40,141 nucleotides of DNA from Gammaproteobacteria bacterium. GTDB lineage: Bacteria > Pseudomonadota > Gammaproteobacteria > Pseudomonadales > Azotimanducaceae. Shown here piece by piece: positions 28,496-37,287 of this stretch. The notes under the pieces were generated by a model that worked only from the letters and a program-made list of their open reading frames with translations, did not search any database and was not told the origin of the DNA. The DNA is taken from contig PBRP01000130.1 of NCBI GenBank assembly GCA_002726655.1, forward strand, positions 1 to 40,141, read 5' to 3'. Both the position numbers and the translations under genes were made by a program. The stretch's first letter is position 1, and each line of letters begins with the position of its first letter.

Positions 28496-29827
28496 ATGTC
28501 TATAATTGATCACAATCTCATCCCGCAGGATCTTGATTCCTTTTGGATGCCGATGACCGCCAATCGCAATTTCAAGGAAAACCCGAGGTTTATAGTTGGG
28601 GCCAGGGGAATGTATTACACGGACAGTAGTGGGCACGAACTACTGGATGCTTCAGCCGGGCTCTGGTGTGTCAACGCCGGTCACTATCGCCCCGAGATTA
28701 ATAAAGCGATCGCGGAGCAGTTGGAAACCCTGGATTTTGCACACAGCTTTAACATTGGCCACCCCTATGCGTTCAATTATGCGAACAGGCTGGTCAAACA
28801 CTTTCCTGAATCAATGAATCATGTTTTTTTTACGAATTCAGGTTCCGAATCTGTTGATACCGCACTCAAGATTGCACTCGCCTATCACAATGTCTGCGGC
28901 CAGGGCTCGAGGCAGAGGTTGATTGGCCGTGAAAAGGCATACCACGGTATGGGTTTTGGGGGCACTTCGGTGGGGGGGCTGGTCAAAAATCGCAGCGCAT
29001 TTGGTGCCCTGTTGCCTGGGACCGATCACATCAGGCATACCCTTGATCTTGAGCGTAGTGCGTTTTCCAGGGGTTTACCTGAGGAAGGCGTCGAATACGC
29101 GGATGACCTGCAGAGGCTTGTTGAACTGCACGGTGCTAAGACAATCGCGGCCGTCATCGTTGAACCGATCGGCGGTGCTGGTGGTGTGTTGCTGCCACCT
29201 GAGGGTTATCTGCAAAGGCTACGTGATATCTGTACGGAAAATGGCATTCTCCTGATTTTCGATGAAGTCATTACAGGATTTGGTCGCCTGGGGGCAAGCT
29301 GCGCAGCAACTAGATTTGGTGTCACCCCCGACCTGATCACGACCGCGAAAGGGATTACCAATGCCACTGTCCCGATGGGTGCAGTATTCGTGAATGACAC
29401 TGTTTATGACGCGTTCATGGGTATGGACGAAAGCGGTATTGAATTATCCCACGGCTATACCTACTCTGGACATCCTCTAGCCTGTGCTGCGGGAATGGCA
29501 ACCCTGGATATTTATGAACAGGAAAATTTATTTCCAAGAGCCGCGACACTAAATGACCACTGGGTGGATATGGCACTATCACTTCGTGATCATGAAAAGG
29601 TCATCGATATTCGTTGCTTTGCCCTGGTGGCGGCAGTAGAAATTAAACCAAGAGCCGGTGAAGCGATGCTACGCGGTGCAGAGGCAGCTAAACTCTGCTA
29701 TGAAAATGGGGTCTGGGTACGAAATATTGGAGATGTACTTGTGCTGTCCCCTCCTCTCATCATCAGCGAGGAGGAAATCAGTCACATATTTGAAGTGATC
29801 GGGAAAGCGATCGAGCAGATCAGCTAA
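28496..29827 (+). CDS. Omega-amino acid (beta-alanine):pyruvate transaminase
   Basis: A class III PLP aminotransferase of 443 residues. The N terminus DSFWMPMTANRNFKENPR and the segments HVFFTNSGSESVDTALK and GLPEEGVEYADDL closely follow the Pseudomonas putida beta-alanine:pyruvate transaminase. Asp256 (FDEVITGFGR) and the PLP lysine Lys285 (TTAKGITNATVPMGAV) are present. The ATG at 28496 fits the family start and has GCGGA nine bases upstream; the frame is open further left without similarity. An SDR gene follows by 22 bp. Likely substrates are beta-alanine or similar amines, giving semialdehydes. Confidence 0.92.
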   Translation: MSIIDHNLIPQDLDSFWMPMTANRNFKENPRFIVGARGMYYTDSSGHELLDASAGLWCVNAGHYRPEINKAIAEQLETLDFAHSFNIGHPYAFNYANRLVKHFPESMNHVFFTNSGSESVDTALKIALAYHNVCGQGSRQRLIGREKAYHGMGFGGTSVGGLVKNRSAFGALLPGTDHIRHTLDLERSAFSRGLPEEGVEYADDLQRLVELHGAKTIAAVIVEPIGGAGGVLLPPEGYLQRLRDICTENGILLIFDEVITGFGRLGASCAATRFGVTPDLITTAKGITNATVPMGAVFVNDTVYDAFMGMDESGIELSHGYTYSGHPLACAAGMATLDIYEQENLFPRAATLNDHWVDMALSLRDHEKVIDIRCFALVAAVEIKPRAGEAMLRGAEAAKLCYENGVWVRNIGDVLVLSPPLIISEEEISHIFEVIGKAIEQIS

Positions 29828-29849
29828 TCGAATTTATAAAGGAGAAGTC

Positions 29850-30626
29850 ATGGATATCAAGGACAAAATTATCGTCATTACCGGAGGAGCCAGTGGTATC
29901 GGGCGTGCAATGGCGACGCGCTTCATCAATGACGGCGCAAAACAGGTTGTCATTGCTGATGTTAACGACGACGGCTTGAATGAAGTTGCTGCAGAAATTG
30001 GCGCCAGGGCGATTACCACCGATGTTTCGGATGAAGCGGCTGTAAAGCATCTCATTAAGACAACTGAAGAGGACTATGGGCAGATTGATCTGCTTTGCAA
30101 CAATGCCGGTATCGGCTTGTCTGGAGGCCCGGAAGTCGACAATGAGGGCTGGGACCAAATCTGGCAAATTAATGTCATGGCGCACGTTTATGCTGCACGT
30201 GCAGCCCTGCCACATATGCTGTCACGACAGGATGGCTATATTTTGAATACTGCTTCGGCTGCTGGCCTGCTATCCCAGGTGGGATCTGCCCCCTACGCAG
30301 TGACCAAACATGCTGCAGTAGGGTTCGCAGAATGGCTCGCGATAAGCTACGGCGACAGGGGTCTGAAGGTCTCAGTTCTCTGTCCACAGGCGGTCAGAAC
30401 GGCGATGACGGCTGGTAATGAGGACGGTGTTGCGTCCGTTGATGGTATGATGGAGCCAGAAGTCCTCTGTGAATCCGTAGTCGAGGCGATCAATGCGGAA
30501 CAGTTTCTGATACTGCCCCACCCGGAGGTCCTTGGTTACATGCAAAAGAAGACTTCAGACTATGACCGTTGGATTGGCGGGATGAGGCGTCTCCATACGA
30601 AGTTCGGTGACGACAATTGGCCCTGA
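29850..30626 (+). CDS. Short-chain dehydrogenase/reductase
   Basis: A 258-residue classical SDR with the cofactor motif TGGASGIG (11-18), NNAG (84-87) and the catalytic Ser136, Tyr149 and Lys153 in YAVTK. Asp38 after the second strand suggests NAD(H) preference. AAGGAG lies six bases before the ATG. It is in one operon with the transaminase upstream and could act on the aldehyde made by it, but that link is inferred only from adjacency. A clear terminator follows. Confidence 0.9.
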   Translation: MDIKDKIIVITGGASGIGRAMATRFINDGAKQVVIADVNDDGLNEVAAEIGARAITTDVSDEAAVKHLIKTTEEDYGQIDLLCNNAGIGLSGGPEVDNEGWDQIWQINVMAHVYAARAALPHMLSRQDGYILNTASAAGLLSQVGSAPYAVTKHAAVGFAEWLAISYGDRGLKVSVLCPQAVRTAMTAGNEDGVASVDGMMEPEVLCESVVEAINAEQFLILPHPEVLGYMQKKTSDYDRWIGGMRRLHTKFGDDNWP

Positions 30627-30682
30627 GGGAGTTAGAATAGATTTAGCGCTGATTTGAGTTCAGCTTGCGGGCGCTTAAGAAA

Positions 30683-30722
30683 AACTGCTAAAGAGATAAG
30701 ACCTACTTTAGCTAGTTTTTCT
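30683..30722 (+). terminator. Intrinsic terminator after the SDR gene
   Basis: AACTGCTAAAG (30683-30693) pairs with CTTTAGC-T-AGTT (30706-30717) across a 12-nt loop with one bulged T, then a run of T follows to about 30719. It ends the transaminase-SDR operon and isolates metA. Confidence 0.65.
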
Positions 30723-30845
30723 CCGTTTTCTAACATCCCGCAGGCCAGCCTAGGCGGCCCCGTTCTTTGCAAGTGATTGATTTATATACCTAACGTTATT
30801 GTAGCGTTGTGATATGTGGCTCAATTCACCAGTTTGCGGACAGGA
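30723..30845. other. Spacer upstream of metA
   Basis: This stretch should contain the metA promoter. TATATA near 30783 and TTGATT near 30777 are visible, but no pair has good spacing. No MetJ box (AGACGTCT) and no SAM-riboswitch consensus that I can recognise were seen. Confidence 0.35.
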
Positions 30846-30873
30846 ACTAGCTAGAGCTTAGTGGGTTTTTTTT
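30846..30873 (+). promoter_or_regulatory. Hairpin plus T8 tract just before metA, possible attenuator
   Basis: ACTAGC (30846-30851) pairs with GCTTAGT (30856-30862, one bulge) over the loop TAGA, followed by GGG and eight T (30866-30873). The ribosome site GAGG follows at once and the ATG is 14 bases after the T run. The position is wrong for an upstream gene's terminator but right for a leader attenuator. The stem is short. Confidence 0.4.
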
Positions 30874-30886
30874 CGAGGTAAGAATA

Positions 30887-31837
30887 ATGCCAATCACCAT
30901 CCCAGATGGACTTCCTGCTACGGGTGTGTTGCAGCGAGAGAACATTTTTTGCATATCCAGGAGCCGTGCGGAGCATCAGGACATCCGTCCCATGCGAATA
31001 CTGCTGCTCAACCTGATGCCAAAAAAGATAGAGACAGAGATCCACCTGCTGCGCATGCTCTCGAATACACCGCTGCAGGTGCACATTGACCTGATGAGAA
31101 TCGATGACAGGCCTTCAAAGAATACGCCAATTGAACATATGGAAACTTTTTATAAGAATTTCGCCGCCATCAGGGATTCCAAATTTGATGGCATGATCAT
31201 CACAGGAGCGCCCCTTGGGCAGGTTGACTTTGCTGACGTCCACTTTATGGATGCTATGAAGGAAATCCTGGACTGGACCACTGAAAACGTCACCTCAACC
31301 ATGTTTCTTTGCTGGGCAGCCCAGGCCGCTATGTACCATCTCTATGGCGTAAGGAAATATGTGCTGCCTAAAAAGATATCCGGGGTCTACCCACACAGGC
31401 TGGTGAACCCCCTGTCACCTATTATTCGTGGTTTTGACGATATTTTCGATGCGCCTCATTCTCGATATGCTGAGATTCGCAAAGGTGATATTGAGCAGGT
31501 TACGGACCTGGAGATCATTGCCGATTCAGAAATCGCAGGGCCCTATATCTTCGCGCACAAGGAAGGCAAGCACCTGTTCGTTACTGGTCACTCGGAATAT
31601 GAACCCTTGTGCCTCAAGGATGAATATGAGCGAGATCTCCAGGCAGGCATTAAACCAGAGATACCAGAGAACTACTTTCCCCGGGATGATCCAAGTGCGG
31701 ACCCTATTGTTACCTGGAAAAGTCACGGTAACCTGCTTTTTTCAAATTGGATTAATCACTACGTTTATCAACTTACCCCATTCAGAGAAACTGAGATTGG
31801 TAAGATTCGTACAACATCTCCTTTGCAACGGACGTGA
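30887..31837 (+). CDS. metA: Homoserine O-succinyltransferase MetA
   Basis: MetA activates homoserine for methionine synthesis. The 316-residue protein keeps E. coli numbering: catalytic Cys142 (FLCWAAQAA), His235 and Glu237 (VTGHSEYEP). Position 111, in TGAPLGQVDF, is Gly, the residue associated with succinyl-CoA use rather than Glu for acetyl-CoA. GAGG lies eight bases before the ATG. It is preceded by a possible attenuator hairpin and followed after 65 bp by a MATE exporter. Confidence 0.95.
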   Translation: MPITIPDGLPATGVLQRENIFCISRSRAEHQDIRPMRILLLNLMPKKIETEIHLLRMLSNTPLQVHIDLMRIDDRPSKNTPIEHMETFYKNFAAIRDSKFDGMIITGAPLGQVDFADVHFMDAMKEILDWTTENVTSTMFLCWAAQAAMYHLYGVRKYVLPKKISGVYPHRLVNPLSPIIRGFDDIFDAPHSRYAEIRKGDIEQVTDLEIIADSEIAGPYIFAHKEGKHLFVTGHSEYEPLCLKDEYERDLQAGIKPEIPENYFPRDDPSADPIVTWKSHGNLLFSNWINHYVYQLTPFRETEIGKIRTTSPLQRT

Positions 31838-31902
31838 AAAGCTGGCCCACCGCGTCCAGATAGTTCCCCGCCTGAGAGCGGTAATCACTGAATAGATTTG
31901 CG

Positions 31903-33261
31903 ATGACTGATCAGAATGCCCCACTGTTAGTAAGCGGGACCGTTAGTGGCGGGCTGCTTCGCCTGACTTTACCGATGATCCTCGGGATATCCTCGAGCCT
32001 TCTCGCCGGGTTGGCCGAGACATGGTACCTCGGCCAACTTGGGACCATTCCACTGGCGGCCTATAGCTTTACCTTCCCCGTTTCCGGCGCCCTGATGTCC
32101 TTATCACTCGGCATCTCCATAGGTGTTTCTTCGGTTCTCGCAAGAACCGTAGGCGGTGGTGACAGTGGCGGAGTTCGTAGAATAGCGACCGACGGCATTA
32201 GCCTGGTGGCTATTGTGATGATATTGGTGACTATCGTTGGTGAGTTAACGATAGACCCCTTGTTCAGAGCCCTCGGCGCAGACAATTCAACCTTGCCCCT
32301 CATACATGACTATATGAGCATCTGGTACCTGTCTGTTGTATTTCTTGCTGTTCCCTCGGTCGGTGCCAATGCACTACGCGCCACGGGTGACGCGCGTATT
32401 TCAGGCACGATCATGGTGACCGGATCACTGCTGCAAATTATCCTGGGTCCATTTTTCATTTTTGGATTGTTTGGGCTCCCGGCGTTAGGAATAACAGGAG
32501 CGGCCGTGGTAAACCTGATTGCTCGACTCGTGCTCTTCATGGTGACCATGTACATATTGGCGTTTAAGGAGCACCTGCTGGACTACCACGATATGCGGAT
32601 TCAACAGGTGATCGATTCATGGAAGCGGATCATGGCAGTCAGTATACCGGCAACCGCGACTAACCTGATTGGTCCCATCTCAACTGCAATTATTGTAAGT
32701 TTGCTTGCGGGTTACAGTCAGGAAACCGTGGCAGGTTTTGGCATAGCCAGTCGTATTGAAGGTCTATTTGTCATCCCGCTGTTTGCACTGTCAGCAAGTA
32801 TCGGGCCTTTCGTGGGGCAAAATTGGGGAGCCAATTACGTGCAGCGAGCAAATCAGGCAATGCTTTTGTCCTTTAAATATTCTCTCGCCTGGGGGCTGTT
32901 TGTCGCCATTCTGCTTTATGCATTTGGAGCCTATCTGGCGAGCCAATTTGACGACAATCCTGAAGTTATTGCGGTAGCGACAACCTACCTTCTCATCGTT
33001 CCCTTAAGTTACGGAACTTGGGGAATGTTAATGATGGCGTCCGCTATCTTTAACTCGTTAGGCAAACCAATATCTTCAACGATCATGTCTATTATCAGAA
33101 TGTTTGTTATTTATGTTCCCCTCGCTTTTCTGGGGGAGTTCCTTTTTGGTTTCCCGGGAATTTTCGCCGCCGCCTTTACGGCGAACCTGCTGATGGGAGT
33201 CATCGGGTTTAGCTGGAACAGGAAAACCTATTTGCCGCAAATTCGGCAAGCAGAACAGTAA
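31903..33261 (+). CDS. MATE-family multidrug/toxin efflux protein
   Basis: A 452-residue membrane protein with twelve predicted helices and the MATE layout of two similar halves. LTLPMILGISSSLLAGLAETWYLGQLG (first helix region, residues 17-43) and the second-half start IMAVSIPATATNLIGPIS are visible. MATE proteins couple Na+ or H+ influx to export of cationic compounds. The substrate cannot be deduced. The gene may be read through from metA. It converges on the nucleotide-carrier-like gene without an evident terminator. Confidence 0.9.
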   Translation: MTDQNAPLLVSGTVSGGLLRLTLPMILGISSSLLAGLAETWYLGQLGTIPLAAYSFTFPVSGALMSLSLGISIGVSSVLARTVGGGDSGGVRRIATDGISLVAIVMILVTIVGELTIDPLFRALGADNSTLPLIHDYMSIWYLSVVFLAVPSVGANALRATGDARISGTIMVTGSLLQIILGPFFIFGLFGLPALGITGAAVVNLIARLVLFMVTMYILAFKEHLLDYHDMRIQQVIDSWKRIMAVSIPATATNLIGPISTAIIVSLLAGYSQETVAGFGIASRIEGLFVIPLFALSASIGPFVGQNWGANYVQRANQAMLLSFKYSLAWGLFVAILLYAFGAYLASQFDDNPEVIAVATTYLLIVPLSYGTWGMLMMASAIFNSLGKPISSTIMSIIRMFVIYVPLAFLGEFLFGFPGIFAAAFTANLLMGVIGFSWNRKTYLPQIRQAEQ

Positions 33262-33336
33262 GCAACCAGCCCAACAGAAGACGGTGATTGAATGCCTAAA
33301 GGGTTGCAGGGCAACTTCATGTCTGACCTCGACTAT

Positions 33337-34557
33337 TCACGCCGAGGCATCATCCTGCCGTGCAGTAAGCGGGAATATCAATGCCAGCCAAATACATGCC
33401 ATGACGAACCCAATGGCAAGATAGTAATTATTCATGACAATACCGATCTTCTGCAATAACACTATCGCAACCGATGAAACGCCCTTGCCTGACCGATACC
33501 CGAATACATCAATGACTTCCTTGGCCCTGTATCGTTCATCAAAGTTGAGGGGGATATAAAGAAGCTCTTTCGCGGCGCGGAAAATGGAGTAGTCAAAAGC
33601 CTTGAACAGAAAAAACGCCACACCAACCGTGACAAGGCTCGGTGAGATAAGAGCGGTGGCGATGGCAGTCATGTGGATCAAGGGCAATATCATGTGCACC
33701 CAGCGAATCGCAAGAAACGACAATAGCAGGGGTGAAACGACAAATTGGAGCAACAGGACCGAGGTATTCAAGGTTCCCCAGAACCTTCCCTGAAATGCCG
33801 TCTCCTCGTCTGGCCTGCCAACAAAATCTGACGAAAGCAGCAACTGAAACTTAAATTCAAGAACCGCGGCTATGACCTGGGTAGAAATAACGATGGCGAG
33901 CAGGCAGGCCAGCGTAGGATTGGTACGGAACAGATTCCATCCCATGTGATGCTGAACTTGTTTGGGATCCGGCTCAGGCATGACTGGCTGACCATGAATC
34001 GAGTAGGTCAGGTTTGACACCAGGGCGGCCGGTATCACGGAGACTGCGGCGAGCAGTATCATTGTTTCGGTGCCCAGTGATTCAGCCGAAAAAGCGACCA
34101 TAGATCCACCGATGGCTCCGCCCAGACCCGCTATGCCCGTAACCGGCCCGTTTACTTTCTTAGCGGTATCGGCTGAGAGGGAGGAGTTGATATAGCTCCA
34201 GTATTGCTCGATCAGGAGGACGATGTACAACTCCTTGACGAGAAATAGGACGGGTGTAATGAGCTTACTGCCTGTCAACAGTGTCAGATAGCAGGCAATG
34301 ATAATGAGGCCGGACCCGAGGGACGTTACCAGCAAAGTTCGTCTTGGTCCCAGCTGACTGAGTATCCATCCATAGAGCGCGACGCCGGCGAAAACGACAA
34401 CGGGCATGGCCGCCATAACCAGCGGTAGATTTTCGGCACCATAGGCGGTTTTGAACAGTACAGTTGCAGCAGATCGGATTAATTCATAACCAGCAAGGGT
34501 GAACATTGCCGATACCGCCATCATAAAGGCGACCTGATACTCCCCTGGTATTTTCAT
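33337..34557 (-). CDS. ATP/ADP-translocase-like MFS carrier
   Basis: A 406-residue protein with about twelve helices. The segments LVKELYIVLLIEQYWSYINSSLS, split as residues near 105-128, and the C-terminal KAFDYSIFRAAKELLYIPLNFDERYRAKEVIDVFGYRSGKG region (about 312-352) are typical of NTP/NDP-exchange-like transporters (Tlc/Npt relatives). Many free-living bacteria have such members, often annotated only as MFS; transport of nucleotides is not established for them. The start is the ATG at 34557: the GTG six bases earlier overlaps the ribosome site AGGTGG. A duplicated promoter-like segment lies upstream. Confidence 0.82.
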   Translation of the reverse strand: MKIPGEYQVAFMMAVSAMFTLAGYELIRSAATVLFKTAYGAENLPLVMAAMPVVVFAGVALYGWILSQLGPRRTLLVTSLGSGLIIIACYLTLLTGSKLITPVLFLVKELYIVLLIEQYWSYINSSLSADTAKKVNGPVTGIAGLGGAIGGSMVAFSAESLGTETMILLAAVSVIPAALVSNLTYSIHGQPVMPEPDPKQVQHHMGWNLFRTNPTLACLLAIVISTQVIAAVLEFKFQLLLSSDFVGRPDEETAFQGRFWGTLNTSVLLLQFVVSPLLLSFLAIRWVHMILPLIHMTAIATALISPSLVTVGVAFFLFKAFDYSIFRAAKELLYIPLNFDERYRAKEVIDVFGYRSGKGVSSVAIVLLQKIGIVMNNYYLAIGFVMACIWLALIFPLTARQDDASA

Positions 34558-34574
34558 TGCCACCTAAGCTGGTT

Positions 34575-34786
34575 CCTGTCTATAGATAGAGAAATTTGGC
34601 CAAATATCACAACACAAAAATGACGTTAGATATACAAATCAATCACTTGTGAAGGAACTAGCCCGCTCGATATCCAAAGCCGTCCAAGAACTAGCGAGCT
34701 CCTGTCTGCAAATAGAGAAATTTGGCCAATATCACAACATTAAAGTGGCGTTAGATAGTTATGACGATCACTTTTGAAGGACTATC
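34575..34786. repeat. Imperfect direct repeat of about 87 bp, offset 125-126 bp
   Basis: Copy 1 (about 34575-34661) and copy 2 (about 34701-34786) share CCTGTCT, ATAGAGAAATTTGGCCAA, ATATCACAACA, CGTTAGATA and ATCACTT-TGAAGGA in the same order with scattered differences. Copy 1 lies immediately before the carrier gene and includes its likely promoter. Copy 2 carries an equivalent, weaker promoter-like set. Confidence 0.85.
34583..34612 (-). promoter_or_regulatory. Candidate promoter of the carrier gene with a palindromic spacer
   Basis: On the minus strand TTGTGA (34607-34612) and TATCTA (34583-34588) are 18 bp apart. The spacer contains the 12-bp palindrome ATTTGGCCAAAT (34594-34605), placed where a repressor would block RNA polymerase. 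The predicted start is about 20 bp before the ATG. The second copy (34709-34737) has TTGTGA, 17 bp and TATTTG. Confidence 0.5.
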
Positions 34787-34895
34787 GGACTCGTGAACGA
34801 GCGCGTTCGACATTAGAAAACGGACATGATCCAGCAGAGCATTCGTCAAAAGCATGAGATCATTGGGCTTGAGCACATTTTCTTCAGCAATCAAC
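34787..34895. other. Remainder of the carrier-serC divergent spacer
   Basis: Between the repeat and the serC promoter candidate a minus-strand frame of 73 codons is open, but it has no ribosome site, no family resemblance and runs into the serC start. I treat it as non-coding. No RNA gene is recognisable. Confidence 0.4.
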
Positions 34896-34924
34896 TTGAC
34901 ATATAGCGCTGAAATCCGCAAATT
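34896..34924 (+). promoter_or_regulatory. Candidate promoter of the serC-type gene
   Basis: A perfect TTGACA (34896-34901) is followed after 17 bp by CAAATT (34919-34924), a moderate -10. The start of transcription would be about 25 bp before the ATG at 34955. Confidence 0.45.
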
Positions 34925-34954
34925 GCGCCTCTTTTGGAGTCCTCTGGTATCAAC

Positions 34955-36103
34955 ATGCAAAAACCTCAACACAAACCGTCGAATCCCTGTTTTTCTTCAG
35001 GCCCCACCTCTAAAAGGCCAGGCTGGAAACTGTCCAACCTGGAGACGGTAAACCTTGGTCGTTCTCATCGTGCCAAGGGTGCCAAGGCGCGTTTGCAAAA
35101 GGTCATTGATGACAGCAAGAGAATACTGGGAATTCCTGAAGATTATCTACTTGGGATAGTCCCTGCCTCTGATACCGGTGCGTTTGAGATGGCCATGTGG
35201 ACCATGCTGGGACAAAGGGGCGTCGATGTCTTAACCTGGGAGAGTTTTGGTTCCGGTTGGCTTACGGATATCACCAAGCAGCTGAAACTCTCTGATGTTC
35301 GGGCATTTTCTGCTGAGTACGGGGTCTTGCCTGACCTGGATGGCGTGGACTCAGCTACGCGAGACGTAATTTTCACCTGGAACGGCACGACTTCAGGCGT
35401 GAAGGTCTCAAATGGCGACTGGATTTCCGCTGACAGACAGGGGCTAACGCTCTGTGATGCTACGTCAGCGGTTTTTGCGATGGACCTGCCCTGGCCCAAA
35501 CTTGATGTTGTAACCTGGTCCTGGCAAAAAGTTCTTGGCGGTGAAGCGGCCCACGGAATGCTTTGTCTGTCACCACGGGCCGTTGCCCGGCTCGAATCCT
35601 ACACGCCTGAATGGCCTCTGCCGAAGATATTCCGGCTTGTAAAGGCCGGCAAATTGAATCAGGGCATATTTGCTGGATCAACCATCAATACGCCATCAAT
35701 GCTGGCAGTTGAAGACCAGCTTGATGCTCTATCCTGGGCAGAGGCGTCAGGTGGGCTCGCCGGACTTATTGGTAGAAGTGAGGAAAACCTGAATACGATT
35801 TCATCCTGGGTCAACGAAACCGACTGGGTGGAATTCCTTGCTGAAGAGCCTTCAACAATCTCGAATACCTCAATCTGCCTTAAAATTAACGACCCTTGGT
35901 TCACCAACCAGGATGAGGATAGTCAAAGGGTTATTATTAAGAAGCTTGTCACTAGGCTGGAGGATGAAGGTGTGGCTTTCGATATAGGTGGTTACCGGGA
36001 TGCACCTCCGGGTATCCGAATCTGGGGTGGTGGAACTGTGGAGTCTTCTGATCTCGAAACCTTAACCCAGTGGCTCAATTGGGCCTGGTCAGAGACCAGG
36101 TGA
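34955..36103 (+). CDS. serC: Phosphoserine aminotransferase, alphaproteobacterial/archaeal type
   Basis: SerC converts 3-phosphohydroxypyruvate to phosphoserine. The 382-residue product matches the distinct SerC group found in rhizobia and Methanosarcina rather than the enterobacterial type. Visible segments are [73 protein letters not shown] (Asp168) and [12 protein letters not shown] with the PLP lysine Lys192. The ATG at 34955 gives the family N terminus; a TTG at 34934 is an alternative. The enzyme's product feeds ThrH (22505). Gene order gives no serA neighbour. Confidence 0.9.
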   Translation: MQKPQHKPSNPCFSSGPTSKRPGWKLSNLETVNLGRSHRAKGAKARLQKVIDDSKRILGIPEDYLLGIVPASDTGAFEMAMWTMLGQRGVDVLTWESFGSGWLTDITKQLKLSDVRAFSAEYGVLPDLDGVDSATRDVIFTWNGTTSGVKVSNGDWISADRQGLTLCDATSAVFAMDLPWPKLDVVTWSWQKVLGGEAAHGMLCLSPRAVARLESYTPEWPLPKIFRLVKAGKLNQGIFAGSTINTPSMLAVEDQLDALSWAEASGGLAGLIGRSEENLNTISSWVNETDWVEFLAEEPSTISNTSICLKINDPWFTNQDEDSQRVIIKKLVTRLEDEGVAFDIGGYRDAPPGIRIWGGGTVESSDLETLTQWLNWAWSETR

Positions 36104-36158
36104 TAAAGACATTAAGGAGATTCCTCTATTTTTGTGATCTGCGCGCTGGAACCTATGC

Positions 36159-37235
36159 ATGGAACTGACTGAACTCGGCTGGAAAGACTTTTTCCAGCAA
36201 CAAATTCGAGAACAGGAAATAACAATGCTTCCCGCCAGAGTCTATCGGCAGGACCTGGGACGCTATCACCTTTTCTCCCCCCAGGGGGACCTGACTGGAA
36301 TTCTGCCTGGGGGGCTTTTGCAGCAGGCTTCCTCAAGGGCTCAACTCCCCACCGTGGGTGACTGGGTTCTGACCACACCGACGGATGAAGCGGATGAGAG
36401 TTCAGTGGTCATCGAGAGAACCCTGAGCAGAATTAGTAAGTTTTCGAGAAAAGAAGCCGGCGACAGAGTTGAGGAACAGGTTGTTGCTGCCAATATAGAT
36501 ACGGTATTTATCGTCTGCGGGCTTGATGATAATTTCAATATTAACCGGCTTGAGCGCTACCTATTTCTCACCCGGAGCTGTGGTGCAGATCCCGCGATTG
36601 TTCTCAATAAGGCGGACCTCTGCCCTGATGTAGTAGAGAAAATCCAGGACCTGGAGTTAGTAGCAAGGGGTACACCCACACATATTGTCAGTGCACAGAC
36701 TGGCGAGGGTATGGATGAATTGCTTGCTTACATCGGACCGGGACAGACAGTCGCCTTACTGGGCTCTTCCGGGGTGGGCAAATCCACCATCATTAATGCC
36801 CTGCTCGGTTATGCCCGTTTTGACACTGGTGAGGTGCGGGAGGACGACAGCAAAGGGCGCCATACAACGACATTCCGCGAGATGTGCAGACTTGCCTCTG
36901 GCGGGCTGATTATCGATACACCAGGGATGCGTGAAATCCAGATATGGACAGATGAATCATCACTGTCGATGAGTTTCAGCGATGTAGAAGATTGTGCCAC
37001 CCTTTGCCGTTTCAATGACTGCAAGCATGATTCGGAACCCGGCTGTGCTGTTCAGGCAGCGATATCAGCTGGGGAACTCGATCCAGCCAGACTGGAGAGT
37101 TTCAGGAAATTCGAGCGGGAACTTACCCACCTGGCCGAAAAACAGGACGCCTCCACAAGGGCGGAGAAGAAGAAGGAACGAAAGAAATTTGCACGTTCCA
37201 TAAGAAACAAACCTTCGAATCGTTCTATCCCATGA
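36159..37235 (+). CDS. rsgA: Ribosome small-subunit GTPase RsgA
   Basis: RsgA is a circularly permuted GTPase that helps late 30S maturation. The 358-residue protein has an N-terminal OB fold and permuted G motifs: NKAD (150-153), SAQT (178-181), GSSGVGKST (202-210), the switch RHTTTFRE and DTPG (253-256). A zinc site follows with Cys283, Cys288, His290 and Cys296. The C-terminal tail is Lys/Arg-rich, as expected for rRNA contact. The opening LTELGWKDFF is common in a subset of the family. It lies 55 bp after serC and ends at a bidirectional terminator. Confidence 0.95.
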   Translation: MELTELGWKDFFQQQIREQEITMLPARVYRQDLGRYHLFSPQGDLTGILPGGLLQQASSRAQLPTVGDWVLTTPTDEADESSVVIERTLSRISKFSRKEAGDRVEEQVVAANIDTVFIVCGLDDNFNINRLERYLFLTRSCGADPAIVLNKADLCPDVVEKIQDLELVARGTPTHIVSAQTGEGMDELLAYIGPGQTVALLGSSGVGKSTIINALLGYARFDTGEVREDDSKGRHTTTFREMCRLASGGLIIDTPGMREIQIWTDESSLSMSFSDVEDCATLCRFNDCKHDSEPGCAVQAAISAGELDPARLESFRKFERELTHLAEKQDASTRAEKKKERKKFARSIRNKPSNRSIP

Positions 37236-37244
37236 AATCTTCAT

Positions 37245-37274
37245 AAAAAAAGGAAGCCGATGGCTCCCCTTTTT
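37245..37274. terminator. Bidirectional terminator between rsgA and the TPR gene
   Basis: A7 (37245-37251), then GG-A-AGCC, loop GAT, GGCT-C-CC and T5 (37270-37274) form a hairpin with A and T tracts on both sides and one internal mismatch. It can terminate rsgA on the plus strand and the exbB-exbD-tonB-TPR transcript on the minus strand. Confidence 0.8.
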
Positions 37275-37287
37275 AACCTCAATGCTC

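Noticed and set aside
30723-30886. SAM riboswitch or MetJ operator before metA
   Set aside because: No recognisable consensus of either is visible; only the short hairpin with T8 is supported.
34751-34972. 73-codon minus-strand frame between the carrier gene and serC
   Set aside because: It overlaps the serC start and promoter, has no ribosome site or recognisable family, and its 3' end is part of the duplicated non-coding segment.
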